64,000 nt of DNA from G963667675 sp965197565 (GCA_965197565.1 CBDANK010000004.1:1612001-1676000), one strand, 5' to 3'. Positions 8,995-17,836 are shown, numbered from the stretch's first letter. The notes: generated by a model from the letters alone, not told the origin. Numbers and translations are program-made.

Positions 8995-10500
8995 CTAGTT
9001 GGTTTCCTTGACAAGGTGTTTCTGATCGGCCTGCTCCAACACCAGCTTGGACAACTCAAGCTGGACTGGGACCGGATAGTTGCCTGTGAAACAAGCATCG
9101 CAAAAGCCGCCCTTACCGCCGTCGACGACTTTCATCAGGCCCTCGACACTAAGGTAGCCCAGCGAGTCGGCGTTGATCATCCGGCGAATCTGTTCCGGGG
9201 TTTTCTGGGCAGCAATAAGCTCTTGCCGGGAAGCCATATCTACACCCATATAGCAGGGGTATTTTATGGGAGGCGCACATACCCGCATGTGGACTTCTTT
9301 GGCCCCGGCCTTTCGCAAGAGGCCCACCACATGAGGCGTCGTGGTGCCGCGAACGATGCTGTCGTCGACCACCACCAACCGTTGTCCCTTGATGACCTCG
9401 GCAAGAGGGTTGAACTTTTGGCGCACTCCCAAATCGCGCATCCGCTGTTCAGGCTCGATGAAGGTCCGCCCCACGTAGCGGTTCTTGACCAGCCCTTCGC
9501 TGTAAGGAATGCCGGACTCCCGGGCGTAGCCCACTGCCGCCGCCGTGGAGGAGTCGGGTATGCCGATCACCATATCGGCGTCGACCGGATGTTCCCGGGC
9601 CAGTTGGGCGCCCAAGTCCTGGCGCACCGAGTGCACCAGTTGGCCGTCTAGCCCGCTATCAGGACGAGCAAAGTAAATCAACTCAAAGACGCACAGCGCC
9701 CGGCCGCGCTTGCTGCCCGGCCAAGTAGAGTTGCGGAGACCATTATTGTCCACCGCCACTACTTCCCCCGGCTCCAGTTCCCTTACGAAAGCGGCCCCCA
9801 AGTGGTCCAAGGCGCAGCTTTCTGAGGCGACGACCCAGCCGCCGTTTAGCTGGCCCAAACAAAGAGGACGAATGCCCAAGGGGTCCCGGGCGGCCAACAG
9901 GGTGTCCGGGGTCAAGGCCACCACAGAATAAGCCCCCTCCAACTGGCGCATGCAGTGGAAAAACCGGTCTTCCCAAGTGGAGCCGCTGGCGTTGGCCAGC
10001 AAGTAGGCGAACACTTCCGAGTCAGTGGTGGAGCTAAAAGAGCAGCCCCAAGATTGCCGCAGTTGCTCTTTTAGCTGTAGCGCATTGATGATGTTCCCGT
10101 TGTTGGCTAGGGCCACTTGCCCGTGCTGACCCTCCACCACTAGGGGCTGGGCATTGCACAACAAGCTGCTGCCGCTGGTGGAGTAACGGGTGTGACCGAT
10201 GGCGAACTCGCCCGATAGGGGATAAAAGTCAGGCTCTCGAAAGATTTGGGTCACCAACCCCATCCGGGAGTGGACTCTTATGTCGGTGCCGTTGGAGGCG
10301 GCAATCCCGGCGCTTTCTTGGCCCCGGTGCTGTAGCGCAAATAGGCCGAAGAAGGCCAAACGGCTGGCCTCTCCTCCAGGCATGTAAACCGCCACCACAC
10401 CACACTCTTCATTGGGGTGGTCAAATGGGAATTGGGGATTAAAAGAGTCCGGCTCGATACTCACGTCCTTAATTGTATTTTCCTTGAGGGCAGAGGTCAA
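8995..10500 (-). CDS. purF: Amidophosphoribosyltransferase
   Basis: First committed step of purine synthesis, transferring glutamine amide nitrogen to PRPP. The catalytic Cys is in the NEECGVVAVYMPGGEASRLA block. It is preceded by about 32 residues, most of which would be a propeptide or leader. The glutaminase domain has GHTRYSTSG. The phosphoribosyltransferase domain has the PRPP loop VVVDDSIVRGTT. Cysteines in the C-terminal third (CAPPIKYPCYMG and GFCDACFTGNYP) match the iron-sulfur-cluster type found in Bacillus-like PurF. It lies 47 bp downstream of jag and in the same direction. Confidence 0.97.
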   Translation of the reverse strand: MTSALKENTIKDVSIEPDSFNPQFPFDHPNEECGVVAVYMPGGEASRLAFFGLFALQHRGQESAGIAASNGTDIRVHSRMGLVTQIFREPDFYPLSGEFAIGHTRYSTSGSSLLCNAQPLVVEGQHGQVALANNGNIINALQLKEQLRQSWGCSFSSTTDSEVFAYLLANASGSTWEDRFFHCMRQLEGAYSVVALTPDTLLAARDPLGIRPLCLGQLNGGWVVASESCALDHLGAAFVRELEPGEVVAVDNNGLRNSTWPGSKRGRALCVFELIYFARPDSGLDGQLVHSVRQDLGAQLAREHPVDADMVIGIPDSSTAAAVGYARESGIPYSEGLVKNRYVGRTFIEPEQRMRDLGVRQKFNPLAEVIKGQRLVVVDDSIVRGTTTPHVVGLLRKAGAKEVHMRVCAPPIKYPCYMGVDMASRQELIAAQKTPEQIRRMINADSLGYLSVEGLMKVVDGGKGGFCDACFTGNYPVPVQLELSKLVLEQADQKHLVKETN

Positions 10501-10547
10501 CTTGATTTTTCGGGCATTGGATACTGGAATTCTTCGGTCCGTCCAAC

Positions 10548-11192
10548 TTATTCCCGCTCCGTGGGCATAATAGTTACCTTCCGGTTGTCTCCCACCCCCA
10601 TGCTTTCGGTGGTTACGCCGGGGTATTCCGACAAGCTGGTGTGAATGATGCGGCGGTCGGCAGGGGACATAGGCTCCAAAGTCACACTGCGGTTGGACTG
10701 GACAACGCGGCTGGCCACTTTAGCGGCCATATCCCGCAAGGAACTCTCACGGCGCTGCCGGTATCGCTCGACGTCCAGGACCACCCGCACATCCTCACCG
10801 TATTGCTTTCTGACTATGAGGTTGACTAGAAACTGGAGCGATTGCAGAGTCTGGCCCCGGCGGCCTATCAGGAGGCCGGAGTCCTCTCCGCTAAGGTCGA
10901 TTATGGGCCCGCCCACTTCGGGGTCGTGAGCCGCCCTCAGGGTCCTGCTGACGTTCACCCCGGCGGCCTGCAAAATTCTGCTTATAGTTTCATTGGCCAA
11001 AGCAGCCGAGCTGCCGCCCTGGGGAATTTTGGTGACACGGACTCGGGCAAGCTCCGCGCCGATACCCAGAAACCCCGACTTCCCTCTACTTAGTACTTCT
11101 ACCTCGGCCTCGTCGCGGTCGGCGTCTAGCTCTTTGAGCGCCAGCTCTATTGCTTCTTCGACGGACCGGCCGGTCATCACGCGCACTTCCAT
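10548..11192 (-). CDS. jag: Jag/KhpB RNA-binding protein
   Basis: A single-stranded nucleic-acid-binding protein usually encoded next to yidC. The Jag-N domain is at the start (SVEEAIELALKELDADRDEA and SRGKSGFLGIGAELARVRV). A KH domain follows with DSGLLIGRRGQTLQSLQFLV, and an R3H domain ends it (AADRRIIH-type, here PADRRIIHTSLSEYPGVTTES). The frame is open to 11291, but ATG at 11192 is preceded by GAGGAG and begins exactly at the family N-terminus, so I choose it. With this start the gene overlaps the end of yidC by 107 nt in another frame. Confidence 0.93.
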   Translation of the reverse strand: MEVRVMTGRSVEEAIELALKELDADRDEAEVEVLSRGKSGFLGIGAELARVRVTKIPQGGSSAALANETISRILQAAGVNVSRTLRAAHDPEVGGPIIDLSGEDSGLLIGRRGQTLQSLQFLVNLIVRKQYGEDVRVVLDVERYRQRRESSLRDMAAKVASRVVQSNRSVTLEPMSPADRRIIHTSLSEYPGVTTESMGVGDNRKVTIMPTERE

Positions 11193-12045
11193 GTTCCACA
11201 ATCTCCTCGGGCTCCTCTTCCCGTGGCGGTGGAGCCGGTTCCGTGGCCGGCTCTGCCTTGGGGAAAAGCGGGAATATAGGAGTCCATCCAATTATAAAAT
11301 ATTGTATGCCGATACCAATGACGTTGGAGACTATCCAGTACAGGGCTAGTCCGCTGGGAAAGGACAGGGAGAAGAAGGCTATCAACAGCGGCATCATCCA
11401 CAGCATCATGGTCTGGTTGCCCTGTTGCCTGGGGTCCGTGGTGGGGGTCATGGTCATTTTTTGTTGGATCCAGGTCGAGACGAACACCATCAAGGGAATG
11501 GGCAAGGTAAGCGGGTCCGGCTCGGCCAAGTCCAACCACAGGAACTTGGCGTCCAAGGGCACGGAGGAAAAAGTAGCGGCAAAAGGCCAAAAGGAATAGA
11601 TCTTTTCCGACAAGCCCACCAGATCGTCCGGGTTGGTGAACAGGGTTTGCACCAAGACCCGGTACAGACCAAAAAGGATGGGCATCTGCACCACCAGCGG
11701 CCCCAAGCAGCCGATGGGGCTTACCCCCGCCTCTCGATACATCCGCATGGTTTCCTGGGAAACTCGACTGCGGTCCCGGGCGTAGCGGGTCTGAATTTCC
11801 CGCAACTTGGGTTGAAGGCTGGTCATCGCCCGCATCTGGCGTATCTGGCGGATAGTTAGAGGCAACGTCACCAGCCGCACTATGACGGTGAACAGGATGA
11901 TAGCAACGCCCATTTGGCTGAGGCTGATGACGTACAACACCATCAGCACGTTGACCATAGGCCGAATTATCAAGTCGGTCCAGGGGTTGAAACCAGCCTG
12001 CACTACGGAGTTGGTGATATCGCTTAAGGCCCAAAAGGCCTCCAA
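11086..12045 (-). CDS. yidC: Membrane protein insertase YidC/Oxa1
   Basis: Inserts and folds inner-membrane proteins with or without Sec. The protein has five hydrophobic segments, the QIRQMRAMTSLQPKLREIQTRY cytoplasmic hairpin, the GCLGPLVVQMPILFGLYRVL helix and the FSLSFPSGLALYWIVSNVIG helix. It lacks the large periplasmic domain of Gram-negative YidC, so it is the short Gram-positive/Chloroflexi form. The C-terminal tail of about 60 residues is first acidic and proline-rich, then very basic (RRRPRRGRGRSTK), as in ribosome-binding Oxa1 tails. That basic tail is encoded in DNA shared with the start of jag. Confidence 0.95.
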   Translation of the reverse strand: MEAFWALSDITNSVVQAGFNPWTDLIIRPMVNVLMVLYVISLSQMGVAIILFTVIVRLVTLPLTIRQIRQMRAMTSLQPKLREIQTRYARDRSRVSQETMRMYREAGVSPIGCLGPLVVQMPILFGLYRVLVQTLFTNPDDLVGLSEKIYSFWPFAATFSSVPLDAKFLWLDLAEPDPLTLPIPLMVFVSTWIQQKMTMTPTTDPRQQGNQTMMLWMMPLLIAFFSLSFPSGLALYWIVSNVIGIGIQYFIIGWTPIFPLFPKAEPATEPAPPPREEEPEEIVEHGSARDDRPVRRRSNRAGAQRARRRPRRGRGRSTK

Positions 12046-12077
12046 TGAACCCTACCTTTCAGGACACCGAGTCCAGA

Positions 12078-13124
12078 TCATTCGCAACTGCTATTGGACC
12101 CGATATCCAGGCACCATGCTTCATTTAGGTTGGGGCGTCCGGCGCGGTCGGTGGAAATGTTGAGGCGTATTATTGTGCTGCCCTGGGTGCCCACGAACAC
12201 GGCGTTGCCGCTCACGAAGAGGGGCGCTTTTATCTCTGCGTTGGTAACAAACTCGGAGTCAATCATTCGGTCAGCGTCGTCCGTTTCGGGTTCAGTATCC
12301 AGAAGCGTTATTTGACGCCCGTTTTTTGCGGCCACCACCAGAGCGTCGGCTACCAGTGCCGGCCGCGACACGATGGCCGAACCCAGATCGTGTTTCCAGA
12401 GAAGATTGCCTTGCTTATCGACAGCGTAAATGTTCCCGTCCATATTTGGCGCAAAAATCGTGCTCTCGTTAGCAACCGCCCCGGCCCAAAACCAGTTGCC
12501 GCCCGGGAATTCCCAACTCTTGACGCCGGACGCGGCTTCCAAGGCGTAGAGATTCTTATCGAAAGAGCCAATCACCACCAGCCCGTCGAACAGCAGCGGC
12601 TTTCCGGCAACTACGCCGCCGGTAGTGAACCTCCATTCTTCGGCGCCATCCAAAACGTTTACCGCGTATACATTCTTGTCGTGAGAGCCAAAGTAGGCGA
12701 TCCCGTTTTTTACGACAGGAGTAGACCAGATCTTGCTGCCGGTGCGGAAAGTCCACAATGCATTGCCGCCTACTTCTGCGTCGTAAGCGTAAAGATTGCC
12801 ATCTTCCGAACCAACCAGAACTATGGGCTCGTCCGGGTCTCGGTGCAGAGCCGGCCCGGCCACCAAGGGTTGCAAATTGCTCTCGTCGCCCACTGCCTGC
12901 CGCCAGCTAAGGTCTTCGCCGGCGTTGTCGCTTCTGAAGCCTCGGTCTATTGCATGCAAATATCCGTCTACTCCGCTTATGTACACCAGCCTGTCGCCGA
13001 AGGCCGGCAGATCGAACGCGCCTTGATTGGGGCTCTGGCCGCAGCCAGCCAGCACTACAACCATCAGTGACATTGCCGCTGCTAGAACCAGTAGGTTTCT
13101 AGCATTTGTTGTCACCTTTAACAC
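12078..13124 (-). CDS. PQQ-type beta-propeller lipoprotein
   Basis: An exported lipoprotein (lipobox MVVVLAGC) with a seven- or eight-blade PQQ-like beta-propeller, as in BamB. Repeats of the form LYAYDAEVGGNALWTFRTG and NVYAVNVLDGAEEWRFTTG run through it. There are no PQQ ligand residues I can identify, so it is probably structural. The first codon of the frame is GTG at 13124, but a GTG at 13115 is better spaced from the AAGGGGG ribosome site. It overlaps the end of the upstream lipoprotein gene, indicating coupling. Its place between yidD and yidC suggests an envelope assembly role, but that is inference. Confidence 0.8.
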   Translation of the reverse strand: MLKVTTNARNLLVLAAAMSLMVVVLAGCGQSPNQGAFDLPAFGDRLVYISGVDGYLHAIDRGFRSDNAGEDLSWRQAVGDESNLQPLVAGPALHRDPDEPIVLVGSEDGNLYAYDAEVGGNALWTFRTGSKIWSTPVVKNGIAYFGSHDKNVYAVNVLDGAEEWRFTTGGVVAGKPLLFDGLVVIGSFDKNLYALEAASGVKSWEFPGGNWFWAGAVANESTIFAPNMDGNIYAVDKQGNLLWKHDLGSAIVSRPALVADALVVAAKNGRQITLLDTEPETDDADRMIDSEFVTNAEIKAPLFVSGNAVFVGTQGSTIIRLNISTDRAGRPNLNEAWCLDIGSNSSCE

Positions 13125-13683
13125 CCCCTTGTCTACAGGTCCATTGAACTTGGGGAGCCTCCAAACCGTCGTCTATCAGGGCCTGAATATCTCCTTGCTT
13201 GGTGGCGACGAATACAATGAACCGATCATCTACCCTGTAGATGGTTGACTGGTCTGCGTGAGTCTGGGGTCTGGTGTCATCCGCTCCCCTGGTTACTACC
13301 AAGTCCTGCTCTCGGATAGAAGTGATTTGTACTCGCTCATCGTCAATCTGAATAACCTGGCCCAAGCCAAATGGGGCGACATTGGTCACCGTAAAGGTAT
13401 TGTCCAAGAGGTCGATATTCCTACCCTCGTTGATCTTAGACCCGGTGTCCAAAGGAATCGCCACAGCCGCAACGGGGGACCATCCGGAGGTGGTGCCGCC
13501 AAGCCCCGCGCTGGGGGTGCAAGCGGCTAAGGCCAAAGCCACAATAGAGGAAAGAAGCACAAGCAGGCCCAGGTTGCCCTGCTTGGTCTTTGGCCTTCCT
13601 GAGCCGGTTGCTAAAGGGTATCTGGATGTTGAATGAACCGTTTCGGAGCTTTGCAACGAACTATTAGGGAATACTACTGCCAT
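13099..13683 (-). CDS. Predicted lipoprotein of unknown function
   Basis: A 194-aa protein whose first 45 residues precede a hydrophobic stretch and lipobox (SIVALALAAC). The true start is probably internal, near the MAVVF to LGLLVLL segment. The mature part contains beta-rich sequence with DDERVQITSIREQDLVVTRG and ends DDRFIVFVATKQGDIQALI, which resembles one blade of a PQQ propeller. It may work together with, or be split from, the propeller lipoprotein that overlaps its end by 26 nt. I do not recognise the family. Confidence 0.55.
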   Translation of the reverse strand: MAVVFPNSSLQSSETVHSTSRYPLATGSGRPKTKQGNLGLLVLLSSIVALALAACTPSAGLGGTTSGWSPVAAVAIPLDTGSKINEGRNIDLLDNTFTVTNVAPFGLGQVIQIDDERVQITSIREQDLVVTRGADDTRPQTHADQSTIYRVDDRFIVFVATKQGDIQALIDDGLEAPQVQWTCRQGGVKGDNKC

Positions 13684-13687
13684 CTTG

Positions 13688-13897
13688 TCATGGTACTGGA
13701 TCGTACCCCTTGCCGCCCAGGGGGTGACAACGGGCCAGACGTTTTAGCCCCATCCAGGCTCCTTTGACAGTTCCATACTTTTCCACGGCCTCGTGGGAGT
13801 AGTGGGAGCAGGTAGGACTATAACGGCACTCCGAAGGCAAATAAAGAGATAGAGTTTTTTGATACAGCCATATAGCCGCGAGAAGGAAACGTTTCAT
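13688..13897 (-). CDS. yidD: Membrane protein insertion efficiency factor YidD
   Basis: A small peripheral membrane protein that helps YidC-dependent insertion. The family pattern is complete in 69 aa: the first helix LLAAIWLYQKTLSLYL, the conserved CRYSPTCSHYSHEAVEKYG and KRLARCHPLGGKGYDPVP. It overlaps the end of rnpA by 4 nt, the usual arrangement, and is in the rpmH-rnpA-yidD-yidC-jag order known from many bacteria. Confidence 0.96.
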   Translation of the reverse strand: MKRFLLAAIWLYQKTLSLYLPSECRYSPTCSHYSHEAVEKYGTVKGAWMGLKRLARCHPLGGKGYDPVP

Positions 13898-14271
13898 CCG
13901 GGAGTTTCCGACGTGCGCCCTTCTTGAGTCGCATCACCGGCAGCTTCCACCAGTTGATTGCGTCTCAGTAAATTGCCGGCGGCTAATTTCAATGCTTGGT
14001 AGTCGGCCTTCTCCGACCCTTTGCGGGCAATGAAAACAACATCCCATCCCGTCTTAACCTGGCATGTCCGGACTGCTTCCCGCAACCTGCGCTTCACTCT
14101 GTTCCTAACCACGGCATTTCCGATCCGTTTGCTTACCATGAAACCGAAACGGCTTTGGTCCGTACCATTAGCAAGAAAACGGACCACCAACAAGCGGTTT
14201 GCCGTATTGCCGCCGTCTCGGTGGATCTGAGAAAACCGTTTACTACCGGTTAGGCGGGACCTGCGGTGCAT
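13894..14271 (-). CDS. rnpA: Ribonuclease P protein component
   Basis: Protein subunit of RNase P that helps the RNA process tRNA 5' ends. It has the typical GSKRFSQIHRDGG start, the GFMVSKRIGNAVVRNRVKRRLREAVR signature with the RNR core, and WDVVFIARKGS. At 125 aa it is of normal length. It lies 24 bp downstream of rpmH and overlaps yidD. No RNase P RNA gene was recognised in the window. Confidence 0.96.
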   Translation of the reverse strand: MHRRSRLTGSKRFSQIHRDGGNTANRLLVVRFLANGTDQSRFGFMVSKRIGNAVVRNRVKRRLREAVRTCQVKTGWDVVFIARKGSEKADYQALKLAAGNLLRRNQLVEAAGDATQEGRTSETPG

Positions 14272-14295
14272 TAATCAATTAGCCGGTGCTAGGGC

Positions 14296-14433
14296 TTAAA
14301 CCGTCAACCGGTGTCGTCCCTTGAACCGTCGCCGCCGTAGAACGGCCCGCCCGTCGGAGGTACTGGAGCGGGCTCGAAATCCGTGCACCCGGGCACGGCG
14401 GCGTTTTTTGGGCTGGTAAGTACGTTTTGGCAA
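14296..14433 (-). CDS. rpmH: 50S ribosomal protein L34
   Basis: A 45-aa ribosomal protein, read directly from the minus strand: it begins M-P-K-R-T-Y-Q-P-K-K, continues RRRARVHGFRARSST and ends RRRRFKGRHRLTV, the L34 signature. The start is TTG at 14431-14433, and the gene is too short for usual ORF cut-offs, so it is easily missed. It is the first gene of the minus-strand run. The usual partner dnaA is not upstream: an acyl-CoA dehydrogenase diverges from it 152 bp away, and I see no DnaA boxes in that gap. Confidence 0.95.
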   Translation of the reverse strand: MPKRTYQPKKRRRARVHGFRARSSTSDGRAVLRRRRFKGRHRLTV

Positions 14434-14585
14434 CTTTCAGACACCTTGTTTGAACCGGATTATATGGCTCTAGGGAATCAACAGTCAAGAGTCATAGGCG
14501 CAGCGGTTCCGGTAATTAACTTCAATTCCGCTTTGAGGTAATTTATACTCGGAAAGCTGGAAAAACAACACTATGGGGCAATGAC
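14434..14585. promoter_or_regulatory. Divergent promoter region between rpmH and acyl-CoA dehydrogenase
   Basis: This 150-bp gap must hold the promoter for the long rpmH run and for the acyl-CoA dehydrogenase. Several AT-rich hexamers are present (for example TATACT near 14545-14552) but I cannot assign promoters with confidence. No DnaA-box cluster is present, so it is not an origin. Confidence 0.4.
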
Positions 14586-15764
14586 ATGACGCCGGGAAGA
14601 GTTGCTATTCCGTCCTTGGACCATTCACTGGGTGAAACCATCGATATAATCCGCGAGACGGTCAGAGATTTCACTGCGCATGAAATCGCGCCCCGGGCCG
14701 CCGCTATCGACGAGAGCAACGAGTTCCCGCGGGACCTGTGGCCCAAGCTGGGCAATCTAGGCCTGTTGGGCGTCACCGTGTCGGAGGAGTACGGCGGCGC
14801 AGACCTGGGCTACCTGGCTCATGCGGTGGTGATGGAAGAGATTTCCCGAGGGTCGGCCAGCGTGGGGCTGAGCTACGGAGCCCATTCCAACCTGTGTGTC
14901 AACCAAATCTTTCGCAATGGCAATGAAGACCAGAAACGCCGCTACCTGCCCAAGTTGGTCGCCGGCGAGCACGTTGGCGCCCTGGCTATGAGTGAGACCG
15001 AAGCAGGTTCGGATGTGGTCAACATGCGTCTGGAAGCAGAGAAGCGAGGAGACCGCTACGTTCTAAATGGCAGCAAGATGTGGACCACCAACGGTCCGGA
15101 CGCCGATGTTTTGGTGGTCTACGCCAAGACCAACCCCGCCGCCGGTTCCCGGGGGATCACCGCTTTCTTGATCGAAAGAGGATTCCCCGGGTTCTCCGCG
15201 TCTACAAAGCTGGACAAACTGGGCATGAGGGGTTCCAACACCAGTGAACTGGTGTTCGATGGATGTGAGGTGCCCGGTGAAAACGTGCTGGGTCAGGTAA
15301 ACCGGGGCGTGGGAGTGTTGATGAGCGGTCTGGACTTCGAGCGGCTGGTGCTGGCCGCCGGCCCCTTGGGCATTATGCAAGCTTGCTTGGATTTGGTGGT
15401 GCCATACGTTCACCATCGTCAACAGTTCGGCCAACCCATAGGCCAGTTCCAGTTGGTCCAAGCCAAGCTGGCCGACATGTACACCAGCCTTTCGGCTTGT
15501 CGCTCCTATGTGTATGCCGTGGCTCGGGCCTGCGACCGCGGCGAGGTGGACCGCAAAGACGCCGCCGGATGTATTCTATTCGCTGCCGAAAAAGCCACCT
15601 GGATGGCTTTGGAAGCTATCCAAACTTTGGGAGGCAACGGCTACGTGAACGACTTTCCTGCCGGACGGTTGCTGCGGGACGCCAAACTCTATGAGATCGG
15701 CGCCGGCACCAGCGAGATCCGCCGCTTGCTTATCGGCCGGGAACTATACCGGGAAACTGTCTAA
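14586..15764 (+). CDS. Acyl-CoA dehydrogenase, isovaleryl-CoA dehydrogenase-like
   Basis: An FAD flavoenzyme that oxidises an acyl-CoA to the enoyl-CoA and passes electrons to ETF. The domains are in order: helical N-terminus, beta domain (AMSETEAGSDVVNM and KMWTTNGPDADVLVVYAKT), and C-terminal helices. The segment GLDFERLVLAAGPLG places the catalytic Glu where isovaleryl-CoA dehydrogenase has it. The C-terminus has KLYEIGAGTSEIRRLLIGREL as in that family. Full length at 392 aa. A role in leucine or branched-chain acid breakdown is likely, but short-chain specificity cannot be fixed from sequence. Confidence 0.9.
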   Translation: MTPGRVAIPSLDHSLGETIDIIRETVRDFTAHEIAPRAAAIDESNEFPRDLWPKLGNLGLLGVTVSEEYGGADLGYLAHAVVMEEISRGSASVGLSYGAHSNLCVNQIFRNGNEDQKRRYLPKLVAGEHVGALAMSETEAGSDVVNMRLEAEKRGDRYVLNGSKMWTTNGPDADVLVVYAKTNPAAGSRGITAFLIERGFPGFSASTKLDKLGMRGSNTSELVFDGCEVPGENVLGQVNRGVGVLMSGLDFERLVLAAGPLGIMQACLDLVVPYVHHRQQFGQPIGQFQLVQAKLADMYTSLSACRSYVYAVARACDRGEVDRKDAAGCILFAAEKATWMALEAIQTLGGNGYVNDFPAGRLLRDAKLYEIGAGTSEIRRLLIGRELYRETV

Positions 15765-15794
15765 CCAGCGGCTTTCCCCGCTTCAGGAGTGAAG

Positions 15795-16937
15795 TCAGGC
15801 CCTTTGTGTACTGGGGTCCCCCAGGCCCATAAGCCGCGCCATATTGCCGCCGACAATCTGGTCTACTTGGTCTGTCTCCAGGAAGTCGCAACAGACTCGC
15901 ATGTGCTGCAGGCACTGCCCGTAAGTCCAAAAACGCATCACAATGGGCATATCGGTGCCCCAAATGAGCTTATCCAAGCCTACCCGTTCCACCAACTTTT
16001 CCATAGTGGGCCGGACTTGCGGCATTGGATACTCCCACATACCTCCTAAGAAGATGGGGAATAAAAGCTGGAGGTGGAAGTTGGGATTGTCCGATGGAAC
16101 CGCATCCAGGACCTCGTCCGGTATGGCCAGACTGTTTTCGCCGACGAACATACGCCAGCTTAAGCCGTGGGTTAGGACAACCTTGTTGTCCGGGTATCTC
16201 TCCATCCAACCGCGTATCTTCCGAAGTTGACCAACCACAGCCTCCGCCACGCCGCCGCCCACCGTGGCAAGGGACGAGTAGCTGGGCGTCACGAAAAGCG
16301 GGACGTTCAGACTGGCCAAGGCATCCCAAAAGGGGTAGAAGTCCGGCCCGTCCCAGTCATCAGTCTGCCCGTACAACTCCATGAAGTCCGGAAGGAACTG
16401 CAACCCGGAAAGTCCCTGTTCCACGACGGCCCTTTCCAGTTTCTTTATGGATGCGTCAGGCTCCGGCCGCAACAGCCACTCCTCAACGTGGGCCAGTCCC
16501 TGCAAACGGTCAGGGAAACTCCCGACACAGCCGGCTATGAAATCGTTGCCGATGCCCAGGTAAGGGGTCCGGTGCAGCAGGGCCATGTCCACGCCGGCGT
16601 GGTCCATCTCAGCCACCAGGTTGGCCGCCGAGTAAGACATATCCACCACCGAAGGGGGGAAATACTGTTTTACATAGTCCACCCCGTCTACCGTCCACTC
16701 AAAGCGGCCGCGTCCGGCGGGCCGGAACCGGGCCTCTCTCAGGCCGTCAAAGCCCGACTGGTTATTGGGGTCGAGCAAGCCGCTGCTATCCGCTGGGGCA
16801 CGGTCCGTCTTACGCCAGACCGGTTGAAAGTGGCGCGCCATGGAATGCTGGAGTTGACGTTTGAATTGCTCAGGGTCGGCGAACCCCCCGTCCTTGGTCA
16901 AGTCGGGGAAGCAGTAGGCGTGTCCGTCGTAGATCAT
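15795..16937 (-). CDS. Amidohydrolase-2 family protein (ACMSD-like)
   Basis: A metal-dependent TIM-barrel hydrolase or decarboxylase of the amidohydrolase-2 group. The N-terminal metal motif is reduced to IYDGHAYCFPD. Later come VLTHGLSWRMF with the barrel His and LIWGTDMPIVMRF with the catalytic Asp. The insert of about 60 residues after the first strand includes Arg- and Asp-rich sequence. The substrate is unknown. The gene converges on the acyl-CoA dehydrogenase, 30 bp apart. Families like this are common in the catabolic gene sets of Chloroflexi. Confidence 0.8.
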   Translation of the reverse strand: MIYDGHAYCFPDLTKDGGFADPEQFKRQLQHSMARHFQPVWRKTDRAPADSSGLLDPNNQSGFDGLREARFRPAGRGRFEWTVDGVDYVKQYFPPSVVDMSYSAANLVAEMDHAGVDMALLHRTPYLGIGNDFIAGCVGSFPDRLQGLAHVEEWLLRPEPDASIKKLERAVVEQGLSGLQFLPDFMELYGQTDDWDGPDFYPFWDALASLNVPLFVTPSYSSLATVGGGVAEAVVGQLRKIRGWMERYPDNKVVLTHGLSWRMFVGENSLAIPDEVLDAVPSDNPNFHLQLLFPIFLGGMWEYPMPQVRPTMEKLVERVGLDKLIWGTDMPIVMRFWTYGQCLQHMRVCCDFLETDQVDQIVGGNMARLMGLGDPSTQRA

Positions 16938-17176
16938 TTGCCTTACCTTCCTATAGACCTTATCATGGCGGGCACGGATACAAATGACCGAGACCCCGTG
17001 CGCACCGGGATTGCGCGGTGTTGAGCTAGCATCGTAGCATACAACCCCCGCAAATACATCTCAGGCTAGAAATTATATGGCTCTGTCGACATCGTGCCGT
17101 TCGTCCTGAGCCTCTCCATTAGCGTTTAGGGGGGCGCTTTATGTATCATAGGTAAATCCTAAAAAGAGGGAGTGTT

Positions 17177-17836
17177 ATGGCAGATAAAAAAGGGACGGGG
17201 CTGCTGCTGGTCTCGGCCGACATACCAGCAGACAAGGAAGAGGACTTCAACCGCTGGTACAACGAGGAGCATATCGCCGAGCTGCTCTCGATTCCCGGGG
17301 TGTTGAACGCCGCCCGGTACGAAGCGGTAAAAAGCGGACCCAAACACTTGGCTTGCTACGAGCTAGAGAGCCCGGCAGTGGTAGACAGCGGGCCTTTCAA
17401 AAATCGGACTCGAACCGAGTGGGGGACCAGGGTAAGCCCCGCCCTCATCGGCACCAACTATTTCAGCAACGTTTATCAGATGATCAGCCCGGCGACACTG
17501 ACGCCGGAAACCCGGACCAGTGACATGGCTCCGGTCCTGCAAATCGGGCGCATGGCCATCCCGGCAGAACACGAAGACGAGTGGAACGACTGGTACAGCA
17601 ACATCTATGCGGCCAACTATGAGAAGGTCCCAGGCTGCATCCGGGCCAGGCGTTTGAAAGCGGTTAGAGGCGAGCCCAAATACGGCGTGATCTACGAGTT
17701 GGAGCACGAGAAGGTCTCTGAATCTCCAGAGTGGCTGACCCAGCGGGATATAGACCCCAGGAACCAACCCATGCGCTCGCTGATGACCCACGCCGCCGGC
17801 TCTCCGGGTATCTGGAAAAAGACTTTCCAACTCTAG
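17177..17836 (+). CDS. Duplicated dimeric alpha-beta-barrel (ferredoxin-like) protein
   Basis: A 219-aa cytoplasmic protein with two copies of a ferredoxin-like fold. Each copy opens with a strand, then EDFNRWYNEEHIAELLSIPG in the first half and DEWNDWYSNIYAANYEKVPG in the second. Then comes a strand such as LACYELESP or GVIYELEH. Such EthD/DUF-type domains often bind small aromatic or polyketide-like molecules, but the role here is unknown. The start ATG is preceded by GAGGGAG. It may be co-expressed with the NHL gene that follows 120 bp later. Confidence 0.7.
   Translation: MADKKGTGLLLVSADIPADKEEDFNRWYNEEHIAELLSIPGVLNAARYEAVKSGPKHLACYELESPAVVDSGPFKNRTRTEWGTRVSPALIGTNYFSNVYQMISPATLTPETRTSDMAPVLQIGRMAIPAEHEDEWNDWYSNIYAANYEKVPGCIRARRLKAVRGEPKYGVIYELEHEKVSESPEWLTQRDIDPRNQPMRSLMTHAAGSPGIWKKTFQL

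Noticed and set aside
14434..14585. Replication origin beside rpmH
   Set aside because: No DnaA-box cluster, no AT-rich unwinding element and no dnaA gene.
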